Shown in pieces: positions 1-9,109 of a stretch of DNA of 64,000 nucleotides. Where the stretch lies: contig NZ_JAELVS010000004.1 of the NCBI RefSeq assembly GCF_016427555.1, positions 124,001 through 188,000 on the forward strand, given 5' to 3'. Position 1 is the stretch's first letter, and every line of letters starts with the position of its first letter. The DNA comes from Marinobacter litoralis. GTDB lineage: Bacteria > Pseudomonadota > Gammaproteobacteria > Pseudomonadales > Oleiphilaceae. The translations under genes were made by a program, and so were the position numbers. Under the pieces are notes generated by a model. That model was given only the letters and a program-made list of their open reading frames with translations, searched no databases and was not told the origin of the DNA.

Positions 1-358
1 TAAGCTGGCCCAGAATCTGTGGCTCTCCCAACACCATGGAATCAAGGCCTGCTGCCACTCGCATCATGTGCCGAACCGCATCGGAATCCCGGTGCACGTA
101 GATCACGTTTTCCAGATCCGCCGCGTCCAGGTCGTGGAACCCGGCCAGCCAACGCAATACTGCCGGCGCACAGTCATCATCGCCTGCCAGATAGAGTTCG
201 GTGCGGTTACACGTAGACAGGATGCCGGCTTCACTGGCACCCGTCGCCACCCGCAGCTCGGCAAAGGCCTCGGCCATCCGCTCCGGTGTGAACGCCACTC
301 GCTCGCGGATCTCCACGGGCGCAGTGCGGTGATTTATTCCCAGTGTCAGCAATGCCAT
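1..358 (-). CDS. hemA: Glutamyl-tRNA reductase, N-terminal part (cut by window edge)
   Basis: Reduces glutamyl-tRNA to glutamate-1-semialdehyde, the first committed step of C5-pathway tetrapyrrole synthesis in the cytoplasm. The ATG is at 358 on the minus strand and about 119 residues are visible before the window ends. The N-terminus begins [19 protein letters not shown]. The nucleophilic cysteine is C50 in STCNRTELY. The last visible stretch reads [16 protein letters not shown], a conserved block of the catalytic domain. It is divergent from the TPR lipoprotein/lolB/ispE operon, as in Pseudomonas. The region between the two start codons (359-592) should hold both promoters; I see no convincing operator there. 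Confidence 0.95.
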   Translation of the reverse strand, partial: MALLTLGINHRTAPVEIRERVAFTPERMAEAFAELRVATGASEAGILSTCNRTELYLAGDDDCAPAVLRWLAGFHDLDAADLENVIYVHRDSDAVRHMMRVAAGLDSMVLGEPQILGQL

Positions 359-592
359 GGTGAGTTCGAAACACCCTAATCCAATGGAAGATAAGCTGCC
401 TCATTCTACCGGCGCCCGGCTGCACCTGCCACCTCAAAACGCCCCCGCTTCGGCAACTGCGGACATGTTGGGCAACTTCAAGCGCTTATGCCATTATAGG
501 CGCTCGGCCTTGACCACGATCCGATCTGCCTCAATTTTATCAGGCAAATAACGGTCATTCTGAAACACAGCCTCGAGCTCACAGGACGTTGC

Positions 593-2344
593 ATGCAAAG
601 AAACGCACCATACCTGGCCACCTGCCTGCTGGGAATTACCTTCGCCACTTTATCCGGCTGTTCCAGCTTTTCAGGGTCATCCTCACAACCACCGGCCCCC
701 GAGCCCGCTACTACCCCCGCACCTGAACAAACCGACATCGAATACGCCGACTTCGAGCCCGAGGTGCTTTATCAACTCCTGTCAGCGGAAATCGCAGCGC
801 AACGAGGCCGCTACGACGTCACCCTGGTCAACTATCTTCAGGCCGCAAAATCGTCTAAAGATGATGGCGTGATCGAACGGGCCATGCGCATCGCTCAAAC
901 ACTCAATGCCGACAACGCCCAACAACAGCTGGCTAACCTGTGGCTCGAAAAATCGCCCGATAATATTCAGGCTCACCGCGTGGCTGCCATTCAAGCGGTC
1001 AAACGACAGAACCTGGAAACCGCCCTGTATCACATGGAAGAGATCATGAACCAAGGCGAAGACGCTGACTTTGACAGCCTCGCTGCCATGGCCACACAAC
1101 TTCCTCCGGCACAACAACAGGAACTCCTGGCGCTGTACTTGCGCCTGGCGGAGCGCCACCCGAACACCCCGGATCTCGAGTACGGCATCGCTCTGCTGAT
1201 GAAGGTAACCGGCGCTCCCCAGGATGGCCTTGACCGGCTGGAAACACTGCTTGGCGGGCATCCGAATTTTCAGCCCGCCATTACACTAAAGGGTGATCTG
1301 CTTTACCAAACCGGCCAGACAAAAACGGCGCTGAACTACCTCACGACCCATACCCGGCGATTCCCGGACAATCGCCAAATGGGCACGCTGTACGGCCGCA
1401 TCCTGATTAACGAACAGAAGCTGCAAGCCGCACAGGACGAGTTTCAACGCTTGGTTGAACGCCACCCCGACGTGCCCGGGCTTAAGCTGTCACACGCTTT
1501 GGTTGCACTGGAAAACCAACAGCCTGCCATCGCGCGCGCCGAGCTTACCGCGCTTGCTGAGCAAGGCCACCACACCAATGAAGCCAAGTATTATCTGGGC
1601 CGAATTGAGGAGGAAGCCGGAAACCTCGAGCTGGCTATCAACCACTATCAAAGCGTGGAAGATGGCAACTACTACTTCCCATCCCTGTCACGGGCCAGTG
1701 AGCTGAAAGCACAATCAGGGGAGCTGAGCGAGGCCATCAGCCACCTGCACGCCCTTCGGGCCAACAACCCCGAACAAGCCGAGCAGTTCTGGCTACTGGA
1801 AATCAATCTGTTGATTGATCAAAACGAGAAGGCAAAAGCCCTGGCCGCCACCAATGCAGCCCTTGAGCAGCACCCGGAAAACGTTGAGGCCCGATACGCG
1901 CGGGCCATGCTGCTCGACGCCAAGGGCGAAACAAGTGCGGCAGAACAAGACCTCAAAGCCATTCTGGACATTGAGCCGGCCAGCTCTATTACCCTGAACG
2001 CGCTCGGTTACATATTGACCGAACGAACCGATCGCCTTCAGGAAGCTCAGGGCTACATCGAGCGCGCCCTTGCTCTCGACCCGGACAACCCTGCCATTCT
2101 GGACAGTATGGGGTGGGTGTTATTCAAGCAAGGCCGCACAATGGAAGCGCTGGATTACCTGTCAGAAGCTTGGGGCGCCTACCCAGACCCGGAAGTATCG
2201 GCCCATTACGGCGAAGCCCTGTGGAGCATCGGCGAAGAGGAGCAAGCCCGGATTGTCTGGGAAGAAGGTCTGGATAACGACCCTGATCACGAGATCCTTC
2301 TCGAAACCATCGAGCGCCTGACCAACGAAGGGAGCGAAGAATGA
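593..2344 (+). CDS. TPR-repeat outer-membrane lipoprotein (PA4667-like)
   Basis: 583-residue protein with a lipoprotein signal peptide. A hydrophobic segment ends in the lipobox LSGC with C23 as the lipidated residue, and a Ser/Pro-rich linker follows. The rest is helical tetratricopeptide repeats, for example the segments containing NALGYILTERTDR and ALDPDNPAILDSMGWVLFK. TPR arrays usually scaffold protein complexes; the substrate here is unknown. A Shine-Dalgarno AGGA lies just before the ATG. The stop codon overlaps the lolB start (ATGA at 2341-2344), so the two are probably translationally coupled. In Pseudomonas the same gene sits before lolB, which suggests a role in the outer membrane. 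Confidence 0.85.
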   Translation: MQRNAPYLATCLLGITFATLSGCSSFSGSSSQPPAPEPATTPAPEQTDIEYADFEPEVLYQLLSAEIAAQRGRYDVTLVNYLQAAKSSKDDGVIERAMRIAQTLNADNAQQQLANLWLEKSPDNIQAHRVAAIQAVKRQNLETALYHMEEIMNQGEDADFDSLAAMATQLPPAQQQELLALYLRLAERHPNTPDLEYGIALLMKVTGAPQDGLDRLETLLGGHPNFQPAITLKGDLLYQTGQTKTALNYLTTHTRRFPDNRQMGTLYGRILINEQKLQAAQDEFQRLVERHPDVPGLKLSHALVALENQQPAIARAELTALAEQGHHTNEAKYYLGRIEEEAGNLELAINHYQSVEDGNYYFPSLSRASELKAQSGELSEAISHLHALRANNPEQAEQFWLLEINLLIDQNEKAKALAATNAALEQHPENVEARYARAMLLDAKGETSAAEQDLKAILDIEPASSITLNALGYILTERTDRLQEAQGYIERALALDPDNPAILDSMGWVLFKQGRTMEALDYLSEAWGAYPDPEVSAHYGEALWSIGEEEQARIVWEEGLDNDPDHEILLETIERLTNEGSEE

Positions 2345-2967
2345 TTCGCAGAACACTCCCCCTGCTAGCCCTGCTTATTTCAATAACGGGCTGTACCACC
2401 ATACAGCTGGAACCCTTGCCCGAGGGCATGACGGAGCAGCCACCCGCAGAATGGGCGGCTCGCTCGGACAAGCTCACCAGATTCAACCACTGGTTGCTGT
2501 CGGGCAAACTGGCCGTCAAACAACCCTCCGACAGCGGCACAGCGGTGATCAATCGCTGGCAGCAACGCGACGAGGTCTACGAACTGGCGTTGTCGTCGTC
2601 ATTTCTTGGTATGGGTAGCACCCAATTAAAAGGCGTACCGGGCTACATTCATCTGACCATGCCCAACGGCGACAGCTATCAGTCCTCGGAGCCGGAAAAG
2701 CTGATCAAGGCGGCCACAGGCTGGCAACTGCCCATCGATAACCTGACGTGGTGGATCAAAGGCCTGCCCGCACCCGACGGAGACTTCCGCCTGTTGTTTG
2801 ATGAACGCAACAAGCTGGCCATTCTCGAACAGAATGGCTGGGAGATCCGCTACGATCGATGGCACTCGTTCGTGGACAGCCTGCCCGAACTGCCGGCACG
2901 AATAACGGCCTTGAAAGACGATAAACGAGTCCGTGTCGTTATTAGTCAATGGCAACGCGAGGACTAA
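2341..2967 (+). CDS. lolB: Outer-membrane lipoprotein insertion protein LolB
   Basis: Receives lipoproteins from periplasmic LolA and inserts them into the inner leaflet of the outer membrane. The 208-residue length is normal for the family. The signal peptide ends in lipobox ITGC (C18 lipidated). Family hallmarks are FNHWLLSGKLAVKQ (the WxxxGKL-type start of the barrel), GYIHLTMPNGDSYQS and a late LPELPARITAL segment. The start overlaps the TPR gene stop by four bases and ispE follows within a few bases. This is the classic lolB-ispE-prs arrangement. Confidence 0.93.
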   Translation: MIRRTLPLLALLISITGCTTIQLEPLPEGMTEQPPAEWAARSDKLTRFNHWLLSGKLAVKQPSDSGTAVINRWQQRDEVYELALSSSFLGMGSTQLKGVPGYIHLTMPNGDSYQSSEPEKLIKAATGWQLPIDNLTWWIKGLPAPDGDFRLLFDERNKLAILEQNGWEIRYDRWHSFVDSLPELPARITALKDDKRVRVVISQWQRED

Positions 2968-2971
2968 CCCA

Positions 2972-3835
2972 GTGACCACCCGCATCACCCTGCCCTCGCC
3001 GGCAAAGCTGAACCTGTTTTTGCACATCACCGGCCAACGCCCGGACGGTTATCACGAACTCCAAACCCTGTTTCAGTTTCTGGACTACGGCGACGAACTG
3101 ACCTTCACGTTAACCCCGGAACAGCCCGGGGTGCGCCTTGAAAACTCCATAGCCAGCGTGCCCGATGATCAGAATCTCATCATCCGGGCGGCCAAGGCTC
3201 TGGCCGCCCGCAGTCCGGATGCCTTACCGGGAATCAGCATCAATCTGAACAAACATTTGCCCATGGGCGGCGGATTAGGCGGCGGCAGCTCCAATGCCGC
3301 TACCACTCTGCTCGGTTTGAACTATCTTTGGAACTTGAACCTGAGTGAAGACGAGCTAGCCCAAATTGGCCTGACCTTGGGTGCCGACGTGCCCGTTTTT
3401 GTTCGCGGCAAAGCAGCGGTCGGCGAAGGCGTGGGAGAAATCCTGACGCCCGCAAACCCGCCCCAGGACTGGTTTCTGGTGCTAAAACCAAATTGCGAAA
3501 TCAACACCGGAAAGATTTTTTCAGAAAAAGGGTTGACAAGAGACACCCCAAAAATGAAAATACGCCCCGCTTTTGAGGGAGACGCCTCGAGGTACCGAAA
3601 TGACTGCGAGGATGTAGTTCGTGAACTGTATCCTGAGGTTGACCGAAGCCTGGAATGGCTTGCACAATTCGGACCTGCAAGATTAACCGGAACCGGGGCT
3701 TGCATTTTTGGACGTTTCCCTACAGAATCCGCAGCGCGGATCATCTGGGAAAGCAAACCCTCCGGCATCAAGGGGTTCGTAGCTAAAGGGGTGAACATTT
3801 CACCGCTTCACACAAAGCTAACAGAGCTAAGATGA
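2972..3835 (+). CDS. ispE: 4-diphosphocytidyl-2-C-methyl-D-erythritol kinase
   Basis: GHMP-family kinase that phosphorylates CDP-ME in the MEP pathway for isoprenoid precursors. With the GTG at 2972 the protein has 287 residues. The ATP-binding glycine-rich loop [14 protein letters not shown] is at about residues 97-110, the N-terminal [13 protein letters not shown] block carries the substrate-binding lysine, and GADVPVF is the catalytic-Asp region. I chose GTG 2972 over an upstream in-frame GTG at 2933, which lies inside lolB, because a GAGGA ribosome-binding site precedes 2972 and the family sequence begins there. A candidate tRNA-type promoter lies inside this reading frame at 3533-3569. 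Confidence 0.93.
   Translation: MTTRITLPSPAKLNLFLHITGQRPDGYHELQTLFQFLDYGDELTFTLTPEQPGVRLENSIASVPDDQNLIIRAAKALAARSPDALPGISINLNKHLPMGGGLGGGSSNAATTLLGLNYLWNLNLSEDELAQIGLTLGADVPVFVRGKAAVGEGVGEILTPANPPQDWFLVLKPNCEINTGKIFSEKGLTRDTPKMKIRPAFEGDASRYRNDCEDVVRELYPEVDRSLEWLAQFGPARLTGTGACIFGRFPTESAARIIWESKPSGIKGFVAKGVNISPLHTKLTELR
3533..3569 (+). promoter_or_regulatory. Candidate stable-RNA promoter inside ispE, upstream of tRNA-Gln/prs
   Basis: Perfect -35 box TTGACA at 3533-3538, 17-base spacer, A-rich -10 GAAAAT at 3556-3561, then the GC-rich discriminator ACGCCCCG. The same layout occurs before tRNA-Met (7578) and tRNA-Leu (26134) in this window. GC-rich discriminators of this kind are typical of promoters under stringent control. 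It lies about 285 bases before tRNA-Gln. The sequence match is visible; the promoter function is inferred. Confidence 0.5.
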
Positions 3836-3854
3836 TGCCAAAAAAGCACGATAC

Positions 3855-3929
3855 TGGGGTGTCGCCAAGTGGTAAGGCAACGGGTTTTGATCCCGTCATG
3901 CGCAGGTTCGAATCCTGCCACCCCAGCCA
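3855..3929 (+). tRNA. tRNA-Gln (anticodon TTG)
   Basis: 75-base cloverleaf with encoded CCA. Acceptor strands TGGGGTG (3855-3861) and CACCCCA (3919-3925) pair fully, with discriminator G3926 and CCA 3927-3929. The anticodon stem ACGGG/CCCGT encloses loop TTTTGAT with anticodon TTG at 3887-3889. The T-arm carries GGTTCGAATCC. It sits in the 146-base gap between ispE and prs and is probably co-transcribed with prs. Confidence 0.97.
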
Positions 3930-3981
3930 CCTTTCTCCCGCTTCTTCTGAATCAAACGCCGATACCGAGAAGGATGCCTTC

Positions 3982-4932
3982 GTGTCAAAACTGATGATCT
4001 TCGCTGGCAACGCCAATCCTGAGCTTGCCAAAGCAATCGCAAAGAAACTCCACATTCCCATGGGCGAAGCCACAGTTGGCCGCTTCAGCGATGGTGAAAC
4101 CACCGTTGAGATCAATGAGAATGTACGTGGCCATGATGTATTCATCATTCAGCCCACCTGCTACCCAACCAACGACAACCTGATGGAACTGATCGTGATG
4201 GCTGACGCCCTGCGTCGCGCCTCTGCATCACGAATCACGGCAGTTGTCCCTTATTACGGGTATGCGCGCCAGGATCGTCGCGTTCGCTCTACGCGTGTTG
4301 CTATCAGCGCCAAAGTCGTTGCCGACATGATCTCCAGCATCGGCGTGGATCGTGTACTGACGCTTGACCTGCACGCTGACCAGATTCAAGGCTTCTTCGA
4401 CATTCCGGTGGACAACATCTACGCCACACCGGTGATGATGGAAGACATCGAGAAGCAGCGTTTCGAAAACTTTGTTGTGGTATCCCCCGACGTTGGCGGT
4501 GTTGTGCGAGCCCGTGCCGTTGCCAAGCGCATGGATGATGCCGACCTGGCCATCATCGACAAACGTCGCCCGAAAGCCAACGTTTCTCAGGTTATGCACA
4601 TCATCGGTGATGTAGCCGACAAGACCTGCATTCTGGTGGACGACATCGTGGATACCGCCGGCACCCTGTGCAAGGCCGCTGAAGCCCTGAAAAACCGCGG
4701 CGCTTCAAAGGTTGTTGCCTACATTACTCACCCGGTATTGTCTGGCCCTGCCATTGAGAACATTAACGGATCTGAGCTGGACGAACTGGTTGTCTGCGAC
4801 ACGATCCCGCTGAGTGACAAAGCGAAGAATTGTGATAAAATCCGCGTCCTCAGTATGGCTGGCCTGCTGGCAGAATCTATTCGCCGGGTCAGCAACGAAG
4901 AATCTATCAGCGCTCTGTTTGAGAACATGTAA
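3982..4932 (+). CDS. prs: Ribose-phosphate pyrophosphokinase (PRPP synthetase)
   Basis: Makes PRPP from ribose-5-phosphate and ATP for purine, pyrimidine, His, Trp and NAD synthesis. The 316-residue length is normal. Motifs: [11 protein letters not shown] (flexible ATP loop), [11 protein letters not shown], and the PRPP-binding loop [10 protein letters not shown]. The start is the GTG at 3982 ([14 protein letters not shown]) with GAGAAGGA in front. A longer open frame from 3832 runs through tRNA-Gln and must not be used. A strong terminator hairpin follows at 4993. Confidence 0.97.
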   Translation: MSKLMIFAGNANPELAKAIAKKLHIPMGEATVGRFSDGETTVEINENVRGHDVFIIQPTCYPTNDNLMELIVMADALRRASASRITAVVPYYGYARQDRRVRSTRVAISAKVVADMISSIGVDRVLTLDLHADQIQGFFDIPVDNIYATPVMMEDIEKQRFENFVVVSPDVGGVVRARAVAKRMDDADLAIIDKRRPKANVSQVMHIIGDVADKTCILVDDIVDTAGTLCKAAEALKNRGASKVVAYITHPVLSGPAIENINGSELDELVVCDTIPLSDKAKNCDKIRVLSMAGLLAESIRRVSNEESISALFENM

Positions 4933-4992
4933 TTCGGAACCTCCGGAATACAGCGCTCACTCAATCAGTTAAATAACGCTGAAGCCGTATCA

Positions 4993-5026
4993 GAGTCGGG
5001 AGCCTAACTAGGCTCCCGACTCTTTT
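4993..5026 (+). terminator. Rho-independent terminator after prs
   Basis: Perfect 12-bp stem (4993-5004 with 5011-5022) around the 6-base loop TAACTA, followed by TTTT. It separates prs from rplY, so rplY probably has its own promoter in 5027-5122 or depends on read-through. Confidence 0.85.
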
Positions 5027-5122
5027 AGTCAGCCGGAGAAATAACTCTCGGGCTATTCAAAAAACATCATCTGTTCAAATGCCTGGTCGCGGGCTGTTCA
5101 GATGACGATTGAGGTACATATC

Positions 5123-5764
5123 ATGTCCCAGGAATTTGTTATTGAAGCATTTCCTCGTGACGATCAGGGGAGAGGTGCGAGCCGCCGCCTGCGTCGTGAG
5201 GAAAAGAAAATCCCAGCAATCATCTATGGCGAAGGCAAAGAAGCCGTTTCCATTTCTATCTGGGAAAACGAGCTGAAAAAAGCTCTGGAAAACGAATCTT
5301 TCTTCTCTCAGATCCTGACCATCGATCTGGACGGCAAAAAAGAAAGCGTTATCCTGAAGGATCTGCAGCGTCACGCGTACAAGCTGCGCCTGATCCACGC
5401 TGACTTCATGCGTGTAGACAAGAACCACGAGATCACTGTTCAGGTTCCTGTTCACCTCGTGAACGAAGACACCGCTCCTGCGATCAAGACTTTCGGTGGC
5501 GTAGCCTTCCGTCTGCTGACCGAAGTTGAAGTAGCGTGTCTGCCTAAGGACCTGCCAGAGTTCATCGAGATCGATCTGACCGACGTGGAATTGGATCAAG
5601 TTGTTCACCTGAGCGACCTGAAACTGCCAGAAGGCGTTCGCATTCCGGCTCTGCAGCACGATTCTGAGCACGACCAGGCTGTTGTGTCTATCCAGAAGCC
5701 GAAAGGCGCCAAGGCTGATGACGCGGAAGACGCTGAAGAAGCCGAGGAAGGCGGCGAGGAGTAA
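5123..5764 (+). CDS. rplY: Ribosomal protein bL25, long Ctc type
   Basis: 5S-rRNA-binding protein of the large subunit. The 213 residues are the long general-stress (Ctc) form: an N-terminal L25 domain (EAFPRDDQGRGASRRLRR) plus a C-terminal beta domain, ending in a very acidic tail rich in Asp, Glu and Ala. The ATG at 5123 (MSQEFVIEAF) is preceded by GAGG at suitable spacing; the upstream in-frame start at 5102 adds seven residues not found in the family. The order prs-rplY-pth-ychF is conserved in gammaproteobacteria. Confidence 0.95.
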   Translation: MSQEFVIEAFPRDDQGRGASRRLRREEKKIPAIIYGEGKEAVSISIWENELKKALENESFFSQILTIDLDGKKESVILKDLQRHAYKLRLIHADFMRVDKNHEITVQVPVHLVNEDTAPAIKTFGGVAFRLLTEVEVACLPKDLPEFIEIDLTDVELDQVVHLSDLKLPEGVRIPALQHDSEHDQAVVSIQKPKGAKADDAEDAEEAEEGGEE

Positions 5765-5785
5765 TTACTCCGGAGGGACTGGCAT

Positions 5786-6376
5786 ATGGCACAGGATATT
5801 GTCATGGTGGTTGGCTTGGGTAATCCCGGTGCCGACTACGAGAATACCCGCCACAATGCCGGCGCCCTGTTCGTCGAAGCGCTGGCCCGCGATGCGGGTC
5901 AGACGCTCCGCCCCGAAAAGAAGTACCACGGGCTTTACGCTCGCATCCATTGGCAGGGCCTGGACCTGCATCTGCTCAACCCCAGCACGTTCATGAACCG
6001 CAGCGGCCTGGCCATCAAGGCACTCGCGGATTTCTTCAAGATCGCGCCTGAAAACATCCTGATTGCCCACGACGAACTCGATATCGCCCCCGGCACAGCC
6101 AAGCTTAAGAAAGGCGGCGGCCATGGCGGCCACAACGGGTTGCGCGATGCGATCGCACATCTGGGTACCAAAGACTTCCAGCGCCTTCGTATTGGCATTG
6201 GCCATCCCGGCGACAGCCGCAAGGTAACCGGCTACGTGCTCGGCCGTCTCGGTAAAAAAGAAACCGAAGAACTCAATGCCGTCACCGCAGAAATCATGCG
6301 CGTACTGCCCGACGCCGCCACCGGCAAACTTGCAGCGGCTATGAACCGCCTGCACAGCTTCAAGCCTACGGCCTGA
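5786..6376 (+). CDS. pth: Peptidyl-tRNA hydrolase
   Basis: Cleaves peptidyl-tRNA released from stalled ribosomes, recycling tRNA in the cytoplasm. 196 residues. Catalytic H23 lies in NTRHNAG, substrate-binding N71 in STFMNRSG, and D96 in IAHDELD, all at the family positions. [16 protein letters not shown] loop: [20 protein letters not shown] ribosome-binding site precedes the ATG, 21 bases after the rplY stop, so the two are probably co-transcribed. Confidence 0.97.
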   Translation: MAQDIVMVVGLGNPGADYENTRHNAGALFVEALARDAGQTLRPEKKYHGLYARIHWQGLDLHLLNPSTFMNRSGLAIKALADFFKIAPENILIAHDELDIAPGTAKLKKGGGHGGHNGLRDAIAHLGTKDFQRLRIGIGHPGDSRKVTGYVLGRLGKKETEELNAVTAEIMRVLPDAATGKLAAAMNRLHSFKPTA

Positions 6377-6404
6377 ACAGGTCACAACCCCTTACTCGCA
6401 CCTA

Positions 6405-6424
6405 TACCGATACACCGGTATAAT
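6405..6424 (+). promoter_or_regulatory. Possible ychF promoter overlapped by an inverted repeat
   Basis: A consensus -10 TATAAT sits at 6419-6424. The 7-bp inverted repeat TATACCG / CGGTATA with a 6-base spacer runs into this box. No good -35 element is visible at 17 bases. The symmetry could be an operator covering the -10, or coincidence. Confidence 0.3.
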
Positions 6425-6458
6425 CCGCGCAAATTATCAGTTCCAGCAGAGGCATTCC

Positions 6459-7550
6459 ATGGGATTTAACTGCGGCATTGTCGGCTTACCAAACGTCGGC
6501 AAATCAACTTTGTTCAACGCACTCACCAAAGCCGGTATTGGCGCCGAGAACTTCCCGTTCTGCACCATCGAGCCAAACGCCGGCGTGGTGGCCATGCCCG
6601 ACCCACGCCTGACCAAACTGGCGGAGATCGTCAAACCCGAGCGCGTGGTGCCGACCACCATGGAGTTCGTAGACATCGCCGGCCTGGTTGCTGGCGCATC
6701 CAAAGGCGAAGGCCTTGGCAACCAGTTTCTGGCCAACATCCGCCAGACTGATGCCATCGCACACGTTGTTCGCTGTTTTGAAGACAGCAATGTGATCCAC
6801 GTTGCCAACAAAGTTGATCCGGCTTCCGACATCGAGATCATCAACACCGAGCTCGCCCTTGCCGACCTCGATACCGTCGAGAAAGCCATCAAACGGGTAC
6901 AGCGTGTTGCCAAAAGCGGTGACAAAGACGCCAAAGCCCAGCTCGAGATGTTCGAACAACTGCTGCCGGTACTGAACGAAGGCAAGCCGGTGCGCAGCAT
7001 GAACCTCGATGACGATCAGCTGGCGCTGATTCGTGAGCTGTGCCTGCTGACCATCAAACCGACCATGTACATCGCCAACGTCAGCGAAGACGGTTTCGAG
7101 AACAACCCTCACCTTGACGTTGTGCGTGATATTGCTGCGTCTGAAAATGCGGTTGTCGTCCCCATCTGCAACAAGATCGAAGCCGAAATCTCCGAACTGG
7201 AAGACGATGAAAAGGCCATGTTCCTGGATGAAATGGGCATGGAAGAGCCGGGCCTCGACCGCGTTATCCGCGCTGGCTATGCGCTTCTGGACTTACAGAC
7301 CTACTTCACCGCTGGCGTGAAAGAAGTGCGCGCCTGGACCGTTCGCGTTGGCGCAACGGCCCCTCAGGGCGCCGGTGTTATTCACACCGATTTTGAGCGC
7401 GGCTTCATCCGTGCCGAAGTGATCAGCTATGACGACTTCGTACAATACAACGGCGAAGCCGGTGCAAAAGAAGCCGGCAAATGGCGCTTGGAGGGCAAGG
7501 AATACATCGTTCAAGACGGCGATGTCATCCACTTCCGCTTTAACGTGTAA
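6459..7550 (+). CDS. ychF: Redox-regulated ATPase YchF (OBG family)
   Basis: Universal ribosome-associated P-loop NTPase, reported to prefer ATP and to repress the oxidative-stress response in E. coli. 363 residues. G1 is [12 protein letters not shown], the G2/G3 region is [19 protein letters not shown], and the nucleotide-specificity motif is the non-canonical NVSE (in IANVSEDGF) instead of NKxD, as expected for YchF. The C-terminal TGS domain ends [11 protein letters not shown]. It follows pth and precedes tRNA-Met. Confidence 0.97.
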   Translation: MGFNCGIVGLPNVGKSTLFNALTKAGIGAENFPFCTIEPNAGVVAMPDPRLTKLAEIVKPERVVPTTMEFVDIAGLVAGASKGEGLGNQFLANIRQTDAIAHVVRCFEDSNVIHVANKVDPASDIEIINTELALADLDTVEKAIKRVQRVAKSGDKDAKAQLEMFEQLLPVLNEGKPVRSMNLDDDQLALIRELCLLTIKPTMYIANVSEDGFENNPHLDVVRDIAASENAVVVPICNKIEAEISELEDDEKAMFLDEMGMEEPGLDRVIRAGYALLDLQTYFTAGVKEVRAWTVRVGATAPQGAGVIHTDFERGFIRAEVISYDDFVQYNGEAGAKEAGKWRLEGKEYIVQDGDVIHFRFNV

Positions 7551-7577
7551 ATTTTCGGAAATTTTGGCTTAGAAGCC

Positions 7578-7613
7578 TTGACAGCTTGAAGCCAAATGCC
7601 GAAAATACGCGCC
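7578..7613 (+). promoter_or_regulatory. Promoter of tRNA-Met
   Basis: TTGACA at 7578-7583, 17-base spacer, GAAAAT at 7601-7606 and discriminator ACGCGCC directly after. The transcription start would fall about 25-30 bases before the tRNA. The layout is the same as at the tRNA-Leu and tRNA-Gln loci, which supports the call. Confidence 0.65.
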
Positions 7614-7641
7614 TCGTTTGGGGTGATCCCCGAAACGATTT

Positions 7642-7718
7642 GGCAAGGTAGCTCAGTTGGTTAGAGCACAGCACTCATAATGCTGGGGTCGGCGGTTCGA
7701 CTCCGCCCCTTGCTACCA
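7642..7718 (+). tRNA. tRNA-Met, elongator (anticodon CAT)
   Basis: 77 bases with encoded CCA (7716-7718). Acceptor GGCAAGG pairs with CCTTGCT, so the first pair is a G1-U72 wobble instead of a Watson-Crick pair. The anticodon stem CAGCA/TGCTG holds loop CTCATAA with CAT at 7676-7678. The D-arm AGCTCAGTTGGTTAGAGC and the variable loop match elongator tRNA-Met rather than the initiator (no C1-A72 mismatch, no GGG/CCC anticodon stem). tRNA-Ile2 (lysidine type) is less likely but not fully excluded. Confidence 0.93.
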
Positions 7719-7729
7719 GTATTCTAAAA

Positions 7730-7760
7730 GCCCGACTCGAAAGAGTTGGGCTTTTTTTTT
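7730..7760 (+). terminator. Rho-independent terminator after tRNA-Met
   Basis: Stem GCCCGACTC (7730-7738) with GAGTTGGGC (7743-7751), loop GAAA, then nine T. One G-U pair. It ends the tRNA-Met transcript just before the esterase gene at 7787. Confidence 0.9.
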
Positions 7761-7786
7761 GCTCATACCTTCTGGAATCTGCTGCC

Positions 7787-8998
7787 ATGTCCGAAAACAT
7801 CGCGTCCGGTTTGTCCATCAATACCCTTGACCGAATCACCCGCCATTTCGATGAACGTTACATCCAGCCCGGCAAACTGCCCGGCGCGGTCACTCTCGTG
7901 GCCCGTCACGGCAAAGTGGTCTGGACACAGGCGCAGGGGCTGATGGACGTTGAACGCAACCGCCCTATGCAGCGCGACACCCTGTTCCGCATCTATTCAA
8001 TGACCAAACCGGTCACCTCTATAGCCATGATGCAACTGTACGAACAGGGCAAATTCCTGCTCAACGACCCGGTGCACAAGTACATTCCGTCCTGGCGCAA
8101 TCGGCGGGTGTACAAAAGCGGCAGCTATCCGAACTTCGAAACCGAACCGGCCACCACAACGATGACCATTCGGGATCTGATGACTCACACCTCCGGGCTG
8201 ACCTACGGCTTTACCGAGCGCACCGAGGTCGATGCGGCGTATCGGCAACTTAAGCTGGATGGCAGCTCCATTCTCACACTGGACAAGCTGGTCAACCGGC
8301 TGGCGGAACTGCCTCTGGAATTCTCACCCGGAACCGCTTGGAATTATTCGGTATCCACCGATGTGCTCGGGTATTTGGTAGAGCTGCTCTCTGGCCAGTC
8401 GCTGGATGACTACTTTGACGAACACATCTTCAAGCCACTGGGCATGACCGACACGGGCTTTCATGTTCGCGCTGACCAGCAACACCGGTTTGCGGCCTGT
8501 TATCTGTATCAGCCCGGCGACTCCATGAAGCTTCAGGACGACCCCGAACGCTCGAAGTACCTGAAAACACCACGCTTCCTTTCCGGGGGCGGCGGCCTGG
8601 TGTCTACCATCGACGACTATCACAAGTTCGCGCAAGCTCTGTGTCAAGGTGGCGAATTTCAGGGCCGGCGCATTATCGGCCGCAAAACACTGGCGTTCAT
8701 GTGCCGCAACCACTTGCCCGGCAACCAGGACCTGCCCGCACTGTCAGTTGGCGGCTTTAGCGAAACGCCTTACCAAGGCAGCGGATTTGGGCTGGGCTTT
8801 TCAGTCAAAACCGACGTTCCGGCCTCACACACGGTAGGAACGGAAGGCGAATTTGGTTGGGGCGGGTTAGCCAGCACCAGCTTTTTCGTAGACCCCGAAG
8901 AAGATCTGGCGGTTATCTTCATGACACAGCTGATGCCATCATCCTCCTATCCGATCCGGCAAGAGTTAAGAGCTTTGGTTTACGGTGCGATGACCTAG
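7787..8998 (+). CDS. Serine hydrolase of the beta-lactamase class C / family VIII esterase type
   Basis: 403 residues without an obvious signal peptide, so probably cytoplasmic. The penicillin-binding fold is shown by SMTK (S71-K74, the SxxK nucleophile motif), WNYSVS with the catalytic Tyr at Y187, and a WGG motif at 358-360 replacing the KTG triad of true beta-lactamases. This pattern is typical of EstB-like esterases and related amidases, not of antibiotic resistance. The substrate cannot be read from sequence. It begins shortly after the tRNA-Met terminator and stands alone. Confidence 0.8.
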   Translation: MSENIASGLSINTLDRITRHFDERYIQPGKLPGAVTLVARHGKVVWTQAQGLMDVERNRPMQRDTLFRIYSMTKPVTSIAMMQLYEQGKFLLNDPVHKYIPSWRNRRVYKSGSYPNFETEPATTTMTIRDLMTHTSGLTYGFTERTEVDAAYRQLKLDGSSILTLDKLVNRLAELPLEFSPGTAWNYSVSTDVLGYLVELLSGQSLDDYFDEHIFKPLGMTDTGFHVRADQQHRFAACYLYQPGDSMKLQDDPERSKYLKTPRFLSGGGGLVSTIDDYHKFAQALCQGGEFQGRRIIGRKTLAFMCRNHLPGNQDLPALSVGGFSETPYQGSGFGLGFSVKTDVPASHTVGTEGEFGWGGLASTSFFVDPEEDLAVIFMTQLMPSSSYPIRQELRALVYGAMT

Positions 8999-9109
8999 AT
9001 CGCCGCGGGAACGCGCATTACGTAACACTACCTATTCGATCCTGGCGGCCTGTGGCATACTCGGCCTCCTTAGCCAATAACGAACAACTCATCAGCAAGG
9101 ACTGTTGTC

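Noticed and set aside
3832..4932. A 366-codon open frame that includes tRNA-Gln and prs
   Set aside because: The first 50 codons overlap a perfect tRNA; prs starts at GTG 3982 with a ribosome-binding site.
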